A stretch of 17,953 nt of DNA from UBA11612 sp963976395 (GTDB lineage Bacteria > Pseudomonadota > Alphaproteobacteria > Rhodospirillales > Rhodospirillaceae), in contig CAXBLG010000072.1 in NCBI GenBank assembly GCA_963976395.1, forward strand, positions 1 to 17,953, written 5' to 3'. This document shows positions 7,390 through 13,955 of the stretch, one piece after another. Each line of letters begins with the position of its first letter. Within the stretch, counting starts at the first letter, position 1. Under the pieces are notes generated by a model that was not told the origin of the DNA, did not search any database, and saw only the letters and a program-made list of their open reading frames with translations. The translations under genes and the position numbers were made by a program.

Positions 7390-8175
7390 ATGACTGCACC
7401 CGCACCGCCACCGCGCCCAGAAGGACGCGGACTTCTCAAAGGTAAAACCGTTCTGATCACTGCGGCCGCAGGTACTGGTATCGGCTTTTCAGTGGCCGAG
7501 CGTGCGGTGGAAGAGGGCGCGCGGGTTATGATCAGCGACATTCATGAAGGTCGTCTATCGGCTGCCGCCGATAAGCTTTCAAAGAAGGCTGGCGCAAACA
7601 TTCCCACTCAACTTTGCAATGTGACAGAAGAGGGTCAGGTTCAGGCGTTAATCGATGAAGCCGTAAAAACCTTGGGACACGTTGATGTTCTTGTGAACAA
7701 CGCCGGGCTCGGTGGTACCGCTGATGTGGTCGATATGACGGATGAACAATGGTACGCGGTAATGGAGATTTCACTCACTGGCACATTCCGCATGATGCGC
7801 GCCATGCTTAAACACATGATCGCACGCAAGGGCGGGGTGATCGTCAACAATGCCTCCGTACTCGGCTGGCGCGCGCAGAAGGGACAGGCTCATTATGCGG
7901 CGTCGAAAGCGGGAGTCATGGCGCTCACGCGTTGCGCGGCTGTCGAGGCTGCACCGTCCGGGGTGCGCATCAATGCTGTCGCCCCAAGTCTTGCCATGCA
8001 CGAGTTTCTCAACAAGGTGACGTCCGATGAATTGTTGCAGGAGTTAACATCTCGCGAGGCATTCGGCCGCGCCGCCGAAACATGGGAGGTGGCGAACGTC
8101 ATTGCCTTTCTTGCCAGCGATTATTCATCCTATATGACCGGTGAGGTTGTCTCCGTTTCGAGTCAAAGGGCGTAG
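7390..8175 (+). CDS. short-chain dehydrogenase, IpdF-like
   Basis: A 261-residue SDR that recalls mycobacterial IpdF, an enzyme of the HIP pathway proposed to oxidise the 5-hydroxyl of the C/D-ring intermediate. Its nucleotide motif reads TAAAGTGIG (24-32), with Ala where most SDRs have the first Gly, a peculiarity I also associate with IpdF. Other marks are 'NNAGLGG' (103-109), catalytic Ser156, Tyr169 and Lys173, 'NNASVLGWRAQ' (153-163), and the C-terminal 'FLASDYSSYMTGEVVSVS'. AAGGATG upstream is the ribosome site. The spacing to the preceding gene is 36 bases. The short Pro-rich N-terminal extension (residues 3-10) is probably disordered. Close packing with the IpdE1/IpdE2-like genes supports a shared pathway. 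Confidence 0.87.
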   Translation: MTAPAPPPRPEGRGLLKGKTVLITAAAGTGIGFSVAERAVEEGARVMISDIHEGRLSAAADKLSKKAGANIPTQLCNVTEEGQVQALIDEAVKTLGHVDVLVNNAGLGGTADVVDMTDEQWYAVMEISLTGTFRMMRAMLKHMIARKGGVIVNNASVLGWRAQKGQAHYAASKAGVMALTRCAAVEAAPSGVRINAVAPSLAMHEFLNKVTSDELLQELTSREAFGRAAETWEVANVIAFLASDYSSYMTGEVVSVSSQRA

Positions 8176-8179
8176 GGTC

Positions 8180-8641
8180 ATGCCTAAGGTATTTAAAACG
8201 CCGAAAGATTTGATGGGTTCCGAGGGTACAATGCTTGGCCCTACCAAATGGATTGAAATGACGCAGGAACGTGTCAATACCTTCGCCGATGCGACCGACG
8301 ATCATCAGTGGATTCATGTTGATCCTGATCGCGCGGCAACCGGTCCATTTGGTGCTACCGTCGCTCATGGATTCTTAACGCTCGCGCTCGTTGCCGGGTT
8401 TTTGCCTCAACTTGTTGATGTGCAGGGTATGGCAATGGGCGTGAACTACGGTTTAGATAAAGTTCGTTTTCCCAACGTGGTCAAAGTCGGCTCTCGAATT
8501 CGAGGCGTAGGCGAAATTATCAAGGTGGAACAGATAAAGGGCGCTTACCAGGCGACCTATCGAATAACGATTGAGATCGAAGGGCAGGAGCGCCCGGCTT
8601 GTGTTGCTGATAAAATCGCGCGTTACTATCCTGAACAGTAA
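8180..8641 (+). CDS. MaoC-family (R)-specific enoyl-CoA hydratase
   Basis: A 153-residue single hot-dog domain. The ATG at 8180 is used because it begins just 4 bases after the IpdF-like stop and gives the usual family length. The longer reading from 8141 overlaps that gene. The hydratase-2 signature is present: 'FADATDDHQWIHVDPDRA' (35-52) contains the Asp41 and His46 catalytic pair, followed by 'GPFGATVAHGFLTLAL' (55-70). This is the short MaoC form similar to Rv0130-like hydratases. Such enzymes add water to trans-2-enoyl-CoA to give (3R)-hydroxyacyl-CoA. That stereochemistry matches the Hsd4A/MFE-2-type SDR at 4130, so the two may act in sequence after the IpdE-type dehydrogenase. A general acyl-CoA hydratase role cannot be excluded. 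Confidence 0.86.
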   Translation: MPKVFKTPKDLMGSEGTMLGPTKWIEMTQERVNTFADATDDHQWIHVDPDRAATGPFGATVAHGFLTLALVAGFLPQLVDVQGMAMGVNYGLDKVRFPNVVKVGSRIRGVGEIIKVEQIKGAYQATYRITIEIEGQERPACVADKIARYYPEQ

Positions 8642-8653
8642 ATAGAGAAGAAT

Positions 8654-9424
8654 ATGCCCGAGGCCGTGTTCAAATTTGAAGGATCTGTCGTCGCTATTAC
8701 CGGTGGAGCCAAGGGTATTGGAGCGGCAATTGCTGAGGCCTTTCTTGCGGCGGGAGCCATTGTCGTCGTCTGTGCCCGCAATGCGCCGGATTCCCTTCCG
8801 AGTGCAGACGGACGCACAGCCGAGTTTCAGGTCTGCGATGTGCGAAAGGCGGATGCCGTCGCCGCTTGGGTTGAAGGCATAACCGCCAAGCATGGCCGGC
8901 TCGACGTTCTGGTTAACAATGCTGGAGGCGCTCCGGAATCTTCGGCGTCTGACTCATCATCGCGGTTTTTTGATTCAATCGTTGCGCTAAATCTGTTGGG
9001 GCCAATGTACTGCGCGCAAGCTGCCAACAAGGTCATGCAGGCTCAAGATAAGGGAGGCGTGGTTATCAATATCGCCAGCGTTTCAGGAACGCGAGCCTCT
9101 CCCGGTACCGCTATGTATGGTGCTGCGAAAGCGGGACTGATAAATCTCACCCAATCTCTTGCAGCGGAATGGGGACCAAAAGTACGGATCAACGTCATCG
9201 TTACGGGATTGGTCGCCACGCCCAACGCCGAGCAGCACTATGGCCCGCGCGGGCTTCAAAATATTGCGGATAAGCTTCCGCTTAAGCGAATGGGCAAGCC
9301 CAAAGATATTGCCGACGCTTGTCTATTTCTTGCTTCGCCCAGTTCATCCTATGTCAGTGGTGCGCAGCTCGCAGTCCATGGGGGCGGTGAGCCAGCCTTT
9401 ATCTTTACGATGGACAAGAGTTAG
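8654..9424 (+). CDS. short-chain dehydrogenase of the steroid-cluster type
   Basis: A 256-residue SDR with TGGAKGIG (16-23), 'NNAGGAPESSA' (88-98), catalytic Ser142, Tyr155 and Lys159, and the ending 'SYVSGAQLAVHGGGEPAFIF'. The 'NNAGG' loop, the 'AQAANKVMQAQ' helix (121-131) and the HGGGE tail recall SDRs that sit beside ipdA-ipdB in the mycobacterial KstR2 regulon (Rv3548c/Rv3549c group). Their exact reaction is not settled to my knowledge. AGAGAAGA (8645-8652) is the ribosome site, and the gene begins 12 bases after the MaoC stop. It may oxidise a hydroxyl in a late ring fragment or on the side chain. It is the third SDR in the block, and substrate assignment is uncertain. Confidence 0.82.
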   Translation: MPEAVFKFEGSVVAITGGAKGIGAAIAEAFLAAGAIVVVCARNAPDSLPSADGRTAEFQVCDVRKADAVAAWVEGITAKHGRLDVLVNNAGGAPESSASDSSSRFFDSIVALNLLGPMYCAQAANKVMQAQDKGGVVINIASVSGTRASPGTAMYGAAKAGLINLTQSLAAEWGPKVRINVIVTGLVATPNAEQHYGPRGLQNIADKLPLKRMGKPKDIADACLFLASPSSSYVSGAQLAVHGGGEPAFIFTMDKS

Positions 9425-9473
9425 AGTCAGAGTTCGATTCGTACATCTACCTTACAAGAAAGAGGAGACGCAC

Positions 9474-10160
9474 ATGGAATGGCCCGCGTCCTTAAAAGTT
9501 ATAGTGCTTGCATCAAGTCTGATGCTGCCGGTTATGACCAGCACAGCATTCGCGCAATCGAGCGAAGATGCACAGCGCATGGTGATGGTCGAGTTGGAAA
9601 AAGCATCCAGCGCGGCGGCAGCGGGAAAAATGCGAGAGCTTCTCTATGACCCGGGCACGCCGGTTCTTGGCAATCCGGATGGGAACGTGAGCATTGTCGA
9701 GTTTTTCGACTACCAATGTGCCTATTGTAAGGCAGCCGAAACTCGACTTCGTAAGCTTGCGAAAGAAGACGGAAATATACGCCTCGTTATAAAGGATTTT
9801 CCAATTCTAAGCCCGGAGTCCCGGGTAGCGGCGCGTGCAGCCCTGGCATCTCGAAAACAAGGCAAGTATGAAGCTTTTCATCACGCGATGATGGATCATC
9901 GTGGTCAGTTGCAAACTGAAACCATTTTCAATATCGCCAAGTCCGTCGGCCTCAATATCGATCAGCTGCGCAAGGACATGGATGCGCCGGAAATCGCTGA
10001 TCAAATCATCTCGAACTTTAATTTGGCCCGGTCATTGAAAGTATCAGTGACGCCCGGATTCTTCGTCGATACGAGGGTGCTGTCCGGCGTGTCTGTTTTA
10101 ACCTCAACCGCAAGCATTGATTTTGGGGAAGAGGTCGCGAAAGCGCGCGCCGCAAAGTAA
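9474..10160 (+). CDS. periplasmic DsbA-family thiol-disulfide protein
   Basis: A 228-residue secreted thioredoxin-fold protein. The ATG at 9474 follows AGGAG (9463-9467) and opens a Sec signal peptide ending at 'TAFA-QS' (24-29). The longer in-frame reading from 9159 lies inside the preceding SDR gene and is not used. The mature part has a short helical N-terminus, then 'LGNPDGNVSIVEFFDYQCAYCK' with the redox pair Cys82-Ala-Tyr-Cys85, and the inserted helical domain. The cis-proline Pro194 is in 'VTPGFFVDTR', whereas most relatives have GTPAF followed by a PGA segment, which here is 'LSGV'. Relatives are DsbA, ScsC and Com1-like proteins. It is 49 bases downstream of the SDR with no visible promoter and ends just before a hairpin, so it is probably the last gene of the catabolic transcript. 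Its partner protein is unknown. Confidence 0.85.
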   Translation: MEWPASLKVIVLASSLMLPVMTSTAFAQSSEDAQRMVMVELEKASSAAAAGKMRELLYDPGTPVLGNPDGNVSIVEFFDYQCAYCKAAETRLRKLAKEDGNIRLVIKDFPILSPESRVAARAALASRKQGKYEAFHHAMMDHRGQLQTETIFNIAKSVGLNIDQLRKDMDAPEIADQIISNFNLARSLKVSVTPGFFVDTRVLSGVSVLTSTASIDFGEEVAKARAAK

Positions 10161-10186
10161 CTTGATTGATACACCTTATTAAGATC

Positions 10187-10219
10187 AAGGCCGGCTCCCC
10201 GTTTTAGGGAACCGGCCTT
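10187..10219. terminator. hairpin between the convergent DsbA and methyltransferase-fold genes
   Basis: AAGGCCGG (10187-10194) pairs with CCGGCCTT (10212-10219). After one C-A mismatch, TCCC (10196-10199) pairs with GGGA (10207-10210). The loop is small. No long T tract follows on either strand. The place, between two converging genes, and the stem strength suggest a bidirectional transcript end or an mRNA-stabilising 3' hairpin. Confidence 0.6.
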
Positions 10220-10258
10220 AGTCGTTGATATCACTATAACTATTAAGTCGTGTAGCCG

Positions 10259-11008
10259 TTACTGGGCTGGTTTTTTGAAACGCAGGACAAAGCGGTCGGT
10301 GTGTCCGCGCATGTCGGCTTCGAAAACCTTGCCCTTACGATCATCGTTGGAGTTGCTCAAGATATTGCTTTCGCCATCAAGCACGAACCCGGCTGCCAAG
10401 GCTTCCTGTTTCACAAGTCCAGCATCCACACGGTGCAGAGTGTTTGTGTCACGTCCACCCGAACCCGCTTCTGCTGCGTGGTCGGTAACAATATAAATAC
10501 CACCCGGCTTCAAGGCGTTGAAAATGGATTTGTTCATGGCATCAGTCGTGCCTTCGTCCCGATTTTTGAAGTCGTGATAATTATTTGACGTCCACACCAT
10601 GTCTAGGGGCTCGGGCGTCTCAATTGCGGTAAGTGTCACCGGGTGGAACATGACGTTGGAGTTGGTGGCCGCGATGCCTTTAACGGCATCACCGGATTCT
10701 GGGCGGCGCTCAAGTGACGACTTTGGGACCAATCCGTAAACTTTTCCCTGCGTGCCCACCACTTTAGCGAAGATGCGCGTGTAGTATCCTCCGCCGGGAT
10801 TGAGATCAGCGATCTTGTCGCCAGGCTTAAGGCCGGAAAAGGCAATAACGTCAGCGGGCTTGCGGTCCGCGTCACGCGTGGTATCAGCTTCGGGCCTTGT
10901 GGGTTCGGCAACTGCGGTGCTCACGTGAGCGGGGATGCCATCAGCCGCATGCGCGGCTCCAATTGCGAACGATAGGCTTAGAGTAGCGGCGGCAACATGG
11001 CGCAACAT
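10259..11008 (-). CDS. exported class I methyltransferase-fold protein (COG4798-like)
   Basis: A 249-residue protein with an apparent Sec signal peptide: 'MLRHVAAATLSLSFAIGAAHA' with cleavage after AHA. The ATG at 11008 is chosen because a perfect GGAGGA lies seven bases upstream (11016-11021, other strand). The reading from 11092 would hide the signal. After the signal comes an SAM-methyltransferase fold: 'LKPGDKIADLNPGGGYYTRI' as motif I with a Pro-Gly-Gly-Gly turn, then 'LDMVWTSNNYHDF' and 'LKPGGIYIVTDHAA'. The family is widespread in proteobacteria and often called predicted methyltransferase. SAM is not expected in the periplasm, so the real chemistry is unclear. The protein may be non-enzymatic or use another ligand. 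It lies downstream of phaZ on the same strand but probably has its own promoter (11055-11083). Confidence 0.8.
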   Translation of the reverse strand: MLRHVAAATLSLSFAIGAAHAADGIPAHVSTAVAEPTRPEADTTRDADRKPADVIAFSGLKPGDKIADLNPGGGYYTRIFAKVVGTQGKVYGLVPKSSLERRPESGDAVKGIAATNSNVMFHPVTLTAIETPEPLDMVWTSNNYHDFKNRDEGTTDAMNKSIFNALKPGGIYIVTDHAAEAGSGGRDTNTLHRVDAGLVKQEALAAGFVLDGESNILSNSNDDRKGKVFEADMRGHTDRFVLRFKKPAQ

Positions 11009-11054
11009 AGCTAGATCCTCCCTAGAACAAATGAGATTGGTTTTACGAACGGCG

Positions 11055-11083
11055 ACTTTAACGGCGCTGTTCGCGACTGTCAG
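11055..11083 (-). promoter_or_regulatory. candidate sigma-70 promoter of the exported methyltransferase-fold gene
   Basis: On the minus strand CTGACA (11083-11078, five of six matches to TTGACA) is followed by 17 bases and TAAAGT (11060-11055, four of six matches to TATAAT). This would start transcription about 40 bases before the ATG at 11008, leaving room for the GGAGGA ribosome site. It is inferred from sequence only. Confidence 0.4.
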
Positions 11084-11168
11084 CCGAATCATACTGCCTA
11101 ACGATAGGTAGGGCCTGTCGATAGCTGAAGTCTAAAGGGGAAAAGGGCGCTTTTGTTGCTTGATCCGG

Positions 11169-12383
11169 TCAGTTCGTCGACAGGATGAGGTTCTGGATGA
11201 GGGGGTAAATACGGGTTTGCCATTTTCGGCCGCTAAATACGCCATAGTGGCCTACGCCGGATTCCAAGTGGTGGCGTTTTTTATGCGGTTTCAAGCCGGT
11301 GCATAAGTCGTGCGCGGCTGCGGTTTGCCCCGGCGCACAGATATCGTCGCGTCCGCCCTCTATGGTTAGAAGTGCTGTGCGTTTAATTGCGCCCGGGTTC
11401 ACCAAGCGTCCGCGATAGGTTAACTCGCCTTTTGCCAGCAGGGCTTCCTGAAAGACTTTGCTGATTGTCTCCAGATAAAACTCAGCAGGTAAATCCAGAA
11501 CCGCAAAGTATTCGTCATAAAATAGTTTGAGGACTTCCGCCTTTTCGGCGTCGCCATTCGCTAGATGCATATACATGTCGTGATGCGCCCTTTGGTGGCG
11601 CTCATGATTCATGGCCATAAAGGCGGTCAATTGAAGAAAGCCCGGATAAACCCGGCGACCGGCGCCTTTAAGGCGGCACGGAACGGCAGAGATCAAAGTT
11701 TGTTCGAACCACTCAAGGGGTTTGCTGGTGGCAAGTTCATTAACTTTGGTGGGACTAATACGCGTATCAATGGGGCCTGCCATCAAAGTCATGCTTCGTG
11801 GCTGCGCTGGGTTTTTATCTTCGGCCATCAAGGCCACAGCCGCGAGAACAGGAACGCAAGGTTGGCACACCGATACAACGTGCGTATCCGGTCCAAGCTT
11901 TTCCATGAATTGAATCATTAATTCTATAAAGTCATCGAGGCCGAATTGACCTTGTTCTGTAGGAACATCGCGCGCGTTATGCCAGTCGGTGAGATACACA
12001 TCGTGGTCGGCGAGCAGAGTTCTTGCCGTTGCGCGGAGTAGGGTAGAGAAATGCCCCGACAGCGGTGCCACCAAAAGAACCTTGGGCTGGGCGGCGTCAG
12101 TGTCTTTTTTGAAATGCTGAAGCGTGCAGAAGGGTGTAACACTCACTGCAATTTCGCGGACCGTCACATCTTGATCGCCCACCTTGACCTGCTCGATTCC
12201 AAAAGCGGGCCGCTCGTGGCTGAGGCGTGAGCGCCCTATCATTTCCCAGGTTGCGCGCAGGTGTGCCATCCCAGGCAAGCCGTGGGTCCGAGTCAGGGGT
12301 TCGACTATTGCGTGTACGGCCCGGGCGACGCGGCGCATGGGCTTTAGAAGGTCGAACTGGGTTTGATACGCTAAATAAAGCAT
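11169..12383 (-). CDS. phaZ: intracellular polyhydroxybutyrate depolymerase, PhaZ1 type
   Basis: A 404-residue cytoplasmic alpha/beta hydrolase that hydrolyses native PHB granules to hydroxybutyrate oligomers or monomers. It has the cysteine-nucleophile box 'VCQPCVPVLA', with Cys176 in place of the usual serine as in Cupriavidus PhaZ1. The acid is in 'EGGRDDICAPGQ' (Asp346 or Asp347) and the base is His379 in 'SGVGHYGVFSGRKW'. The N-terminus 'MLYLAYQTQFDLLKPMR' is typical of the family, as is the length. There is no signal peptide, in line with granule action inside the cell. No strong ribosome site is seen before the ATG. The divergent GST and bdhA genes, the latter also of the PHB cycle, share the upstream region with a PhaR-like element. 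Confidence 0.93.
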   Translation of the reverse strand: MLYLAYQTQFDLLKPMRRVARAVHAIVEPLTRTHGLPGMAHLRATWEMIGRSRLSHERPAFGIEQVKVGDQDVTVREIAVSVTPFCTLQHFKKDTDAAQPKVLLVAPLSGHFSTLLRATARTLLADHDVYLTDWHNARDVPTEQGQFGLDDFIELMIQFMEKLGPDTHVVSVCQPCVPVLAAVALMAEDKNPAQPRSMTLMAGPIDTRISPTKVNELATSKPLEWFEQTLISAVPCRLKGAGRRVYPGFLQLTAFMAMNHERHQRAHHDMYMHLANGDAEKAEVLKLFYDEYFAVLDLPAEFYLETISKVFQEALLAKGELTYRGRLVNPGAIKRTALLTIEGGRDDICAPGQTAAAHDLCTGLKPHKKRHHLESGVGHYGVFSGRKWQTRIYPLIQNLILSTN

Positions 12384-12426
12384 TCTGCGACCTATGGTGG
12401 TTAGACTCGATCTAATAAAGGGTAGT

Positions 12427-12446
12427 GCAATTTATGCTGCATTGCG
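12427..12446. promoter_or_regulatory. candidate PhaR-like operator between phaZ and the GST gene
   Basis: GCAAT (12427-12431) and ATTGC (12441-12445) form an inverted repeat. Within it CTGC-ATT-GCG (12437-12446) is close to the CTGC-N3/4-GCAG pattern described for PhaR of Paracoccus. The rest of the 133-base phaZ/GST gap shows AAGGGAGA (12506-12513), the ribosome site of the GST gene, and no other clear element. The match is short and imperfect. Confidence 0.35.
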
Positions 12447-12516
12447 AGATGATCCTGTAGTCTAGGGGAAAATAAGGTGGCCCCCTTTTGCCGCCGAGTC
12501 GTCCAAGGGAGATCCC

Positions 12517-13170
12517 ATGTCCGCGGCCATCCTCACTATCTCGAGCAAGAACTACTCTTCATGGTCACTGCGCGGGTGGCTGCTATGCAAAATGGCGGAG
12601 CTGGACTTCGAAGAAAAGACGATGCCTATCGATGATCCGGACACCCGAGCCGAACTCCTCTTGCTGTCTCCCTCGGTCTTAGTGCCCCGCCTCGAACATG
12701 ACGGTGCGCAGGTGTGGGACACTTTATCGATTGCAGAATATCTCGCCGAGTTGAATCCAACAGCGGGACTTCTACCTAAAGATCGGATAACGCGGGCGCA
12801 TTGCCGCTCAATATCCGGCGAAATGCACTCGGGCTTCTTCAACTTGCGTTCGGCTTTGCCGATGAGCATCAGGGCGCACTACCCCAAATTCAAAGTATGG
12901 TCTGGGGCAAAACCGGACATCGCTCGGGTCGTGGCCATTTGGAAGGAATGCTTGTCCACCTACGGCGGTCCTTACTTATTTGGAAAGCTAACGATGGCCG
13001 ATGCGATGTATGCACCGGTCTGTAGCCGGTTTCTGACTTACGATGTGCAGTTGGACAAAGAGTGTGCAGCCTACTGTGAAAGCATTATGAAGTGGTCCCA
13101 CATGGCTACCTGGGTAAAAGAGGCCAAAGGCGAGCCCGAAGAACTCGAAGAAGTTGATGCGGAATTCTAA
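12517..13170 (+). CDS. glutathione S-transferase family protein
   Basis: A 217-residue two-domain GST. The thioredoxin-like N-terminal half starts 'LTISSKNYSSWSLRGWLLCK', a form common in proteobacterial GSTs in which a Ser or Tyr of the 'NYSSWS' turn activates glutathione. The binding segment 'SPSVLVPRLEHDGAQVWDTL' (51-70) contains the cis-proline Pro57, and 'SIAEYLAEL' (71-79) follows. The C-terminal half is all-helical and includes 'FGKLTMADAMYAPV', the usual GST N-capping region. AAGGGAGA sits just before the ATG. The bdhA start lies one base after this stop, so the two are surely cotranscribed. Likely roles are glutathione conjugation or peroxide protection. A link to PHB metabolism is only positional. 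Confidence 0.86.
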   Translation: MSAAILTISSKNYSSWSLRGWLLCKMAELDFEEKTMPIDDPDTRAELLLLSPSVLVPRLEHDGAQVWDTLSIAEYLAELNPTAGLLPKDRITRAHCRSISGEMHSGFFNLRSALPMSIRAHYPKFKVWSGAKPDIARVVAIWKECLSTYGGPYLFGKLTMADAMYAPVCSRFLTYDVQLDKECAAYCESIMKWSHMATWVKEAKGEPEELEEVDAEF

Positions 13171-13171
13171 T

Positions 13172-13954
13172 ATGAACATTCAAGACAAAGTCGCCGTTGT
13201 TACCGGAGCCGCGCGTGGTATCGGCAAGGAAATTGCGCGGACACTTATGCAGGCCGGTGCGAAGGTTGTCATAGCGGATTTGAACATCGCTGACGCTGAG
13301 GCTTGCGCCGCAGAGCTTGATGCGACAGGCATGCAGACCATGGGCGTGGCAATGGACGTATCTGATGAAGCGCAAGTTGATGCGGGAATTGCCAAGGCCG
13401 CCGAAAAATTTGACGGTATCGATATTCTTGTCAGCAACGCCGGGATTCAAACCGTCGCACCGATGGAAGATTTCGACTTCGCAGCGTGGAAGAAACTTCT
13501 GGCCATCCATTTGGACGGCGCATTTCTCACATCCCGCGCAGCATTGCGTCATATGTATAAGCAGGGACGCGGCGGCAGTATTATTCTGATGGGCTCCGTG
13601 CATTCAAAAGAGGCCTCGGTACTTAAGGCGCCTTATGTCACCGCTAAACACGGATTGATCGGACTTGCGAAAGTCATCGCTAAGGAAGGCGCAGCGCATA
13701 AGGTGCGCGCGAATGTCGTTTGCCCTGGATTTGTTCGCACGCCTCTGGTGGACAAGCAAATTCCCGAACAGGCTAAGGCCCTGGGTATCTCAGAAGAAGA
13801 TGTTATCAAGAACGTGATGCTGAAGCACACCGTCGACGGCGAATTCACCACTGTCGAGGATGTGGCTCAAGCTGTGTTGTTCTTTGCGTCCTTTGGTTCA
13901 AATGCGCTGACAGGCCAGTCGTTGGTCGTGAGTCACGGCTGGTACATGCAATAA
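13172..13954 (+). CDS. bdhA: 3-hydroxybutyrate dehydrogenase
   Basis: A 260-residue SDR that interconverts (R)-3-hydroxybutyrate and acetoacetate with NAD, the step after PHB depolymerisation. The ATG at 13172 gives the usual 260 residues. An in-frame TTG at 13154 would run back into the GST gene. The sequence has TGAARGIG (11-18), 'SNAGIQTVAPMEDF' (88-101) and catalytic Ser142, Tyr155 and Lys159. The residues known to hold the substrate carboxylate in Pseudomonas fragi HBDH are present: Gln93 (Gln94 there), His144, Lys152 and Gln196. This makes the substrate call firmer than for the other SDRs of the window. It starts one base after the GST stop, so translational coupling is likely. Its own stop is one base from the end of the convergent molybdenum hydroxylase gene. 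Confidence 0.9.
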   Translation: MNIQDKVAVVTGAARGIGKEIARTLMQAGAKVVIADLNIADAEACAAELDATGMQTMGVAMDVSDEAQVDAGIAKAAEKFDGIDILVSNAGIQTVAPMEDFDFAAWKKLLAIHLDGAFLTSRAALRHMYKQGRGGSIILMGSVHSKEASVLKAPYVTAKHGLIGLAKVIAKEGAAHKVRANVVCPGFVRTPLVDKQIPEQAKALGISEEDVIKNVMLKHTVDGEFTTVEDVAQAVLFFASFGSNALTGQSLVVSHGWYMQ

Positions 13955-13955
13955 G

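Noticed and set aside
8453..8893. A 146-residue antisense open frame across the MaoC/SDR junction
   Set aside because: It crosses two well-supported genes on the opposite strand and its translation has no family features.
9159..9473. Upstream extension of the DsbA-like gene
   Set aside because: It overlaps the SDR gene in another frame, and the ATG at 9474 has an AGGAG site and a proper signal peptide.
11141..11154. AAAAG-GGCG-CTTTT element downstream of phaZ as a terminator
   Set aside because: The stem is only five pairs, mostly A-T, with a short T run; too weak to call.
13106..13603. A 165-residue antisense open frame across the GST/bdhA junction, Cys- and His-rich
   Set aside because: Both overlapped genes are firm; the Cys/His content follows from antisense reading of Ala- and Met-rich codons, with no zinc-finger spacing.
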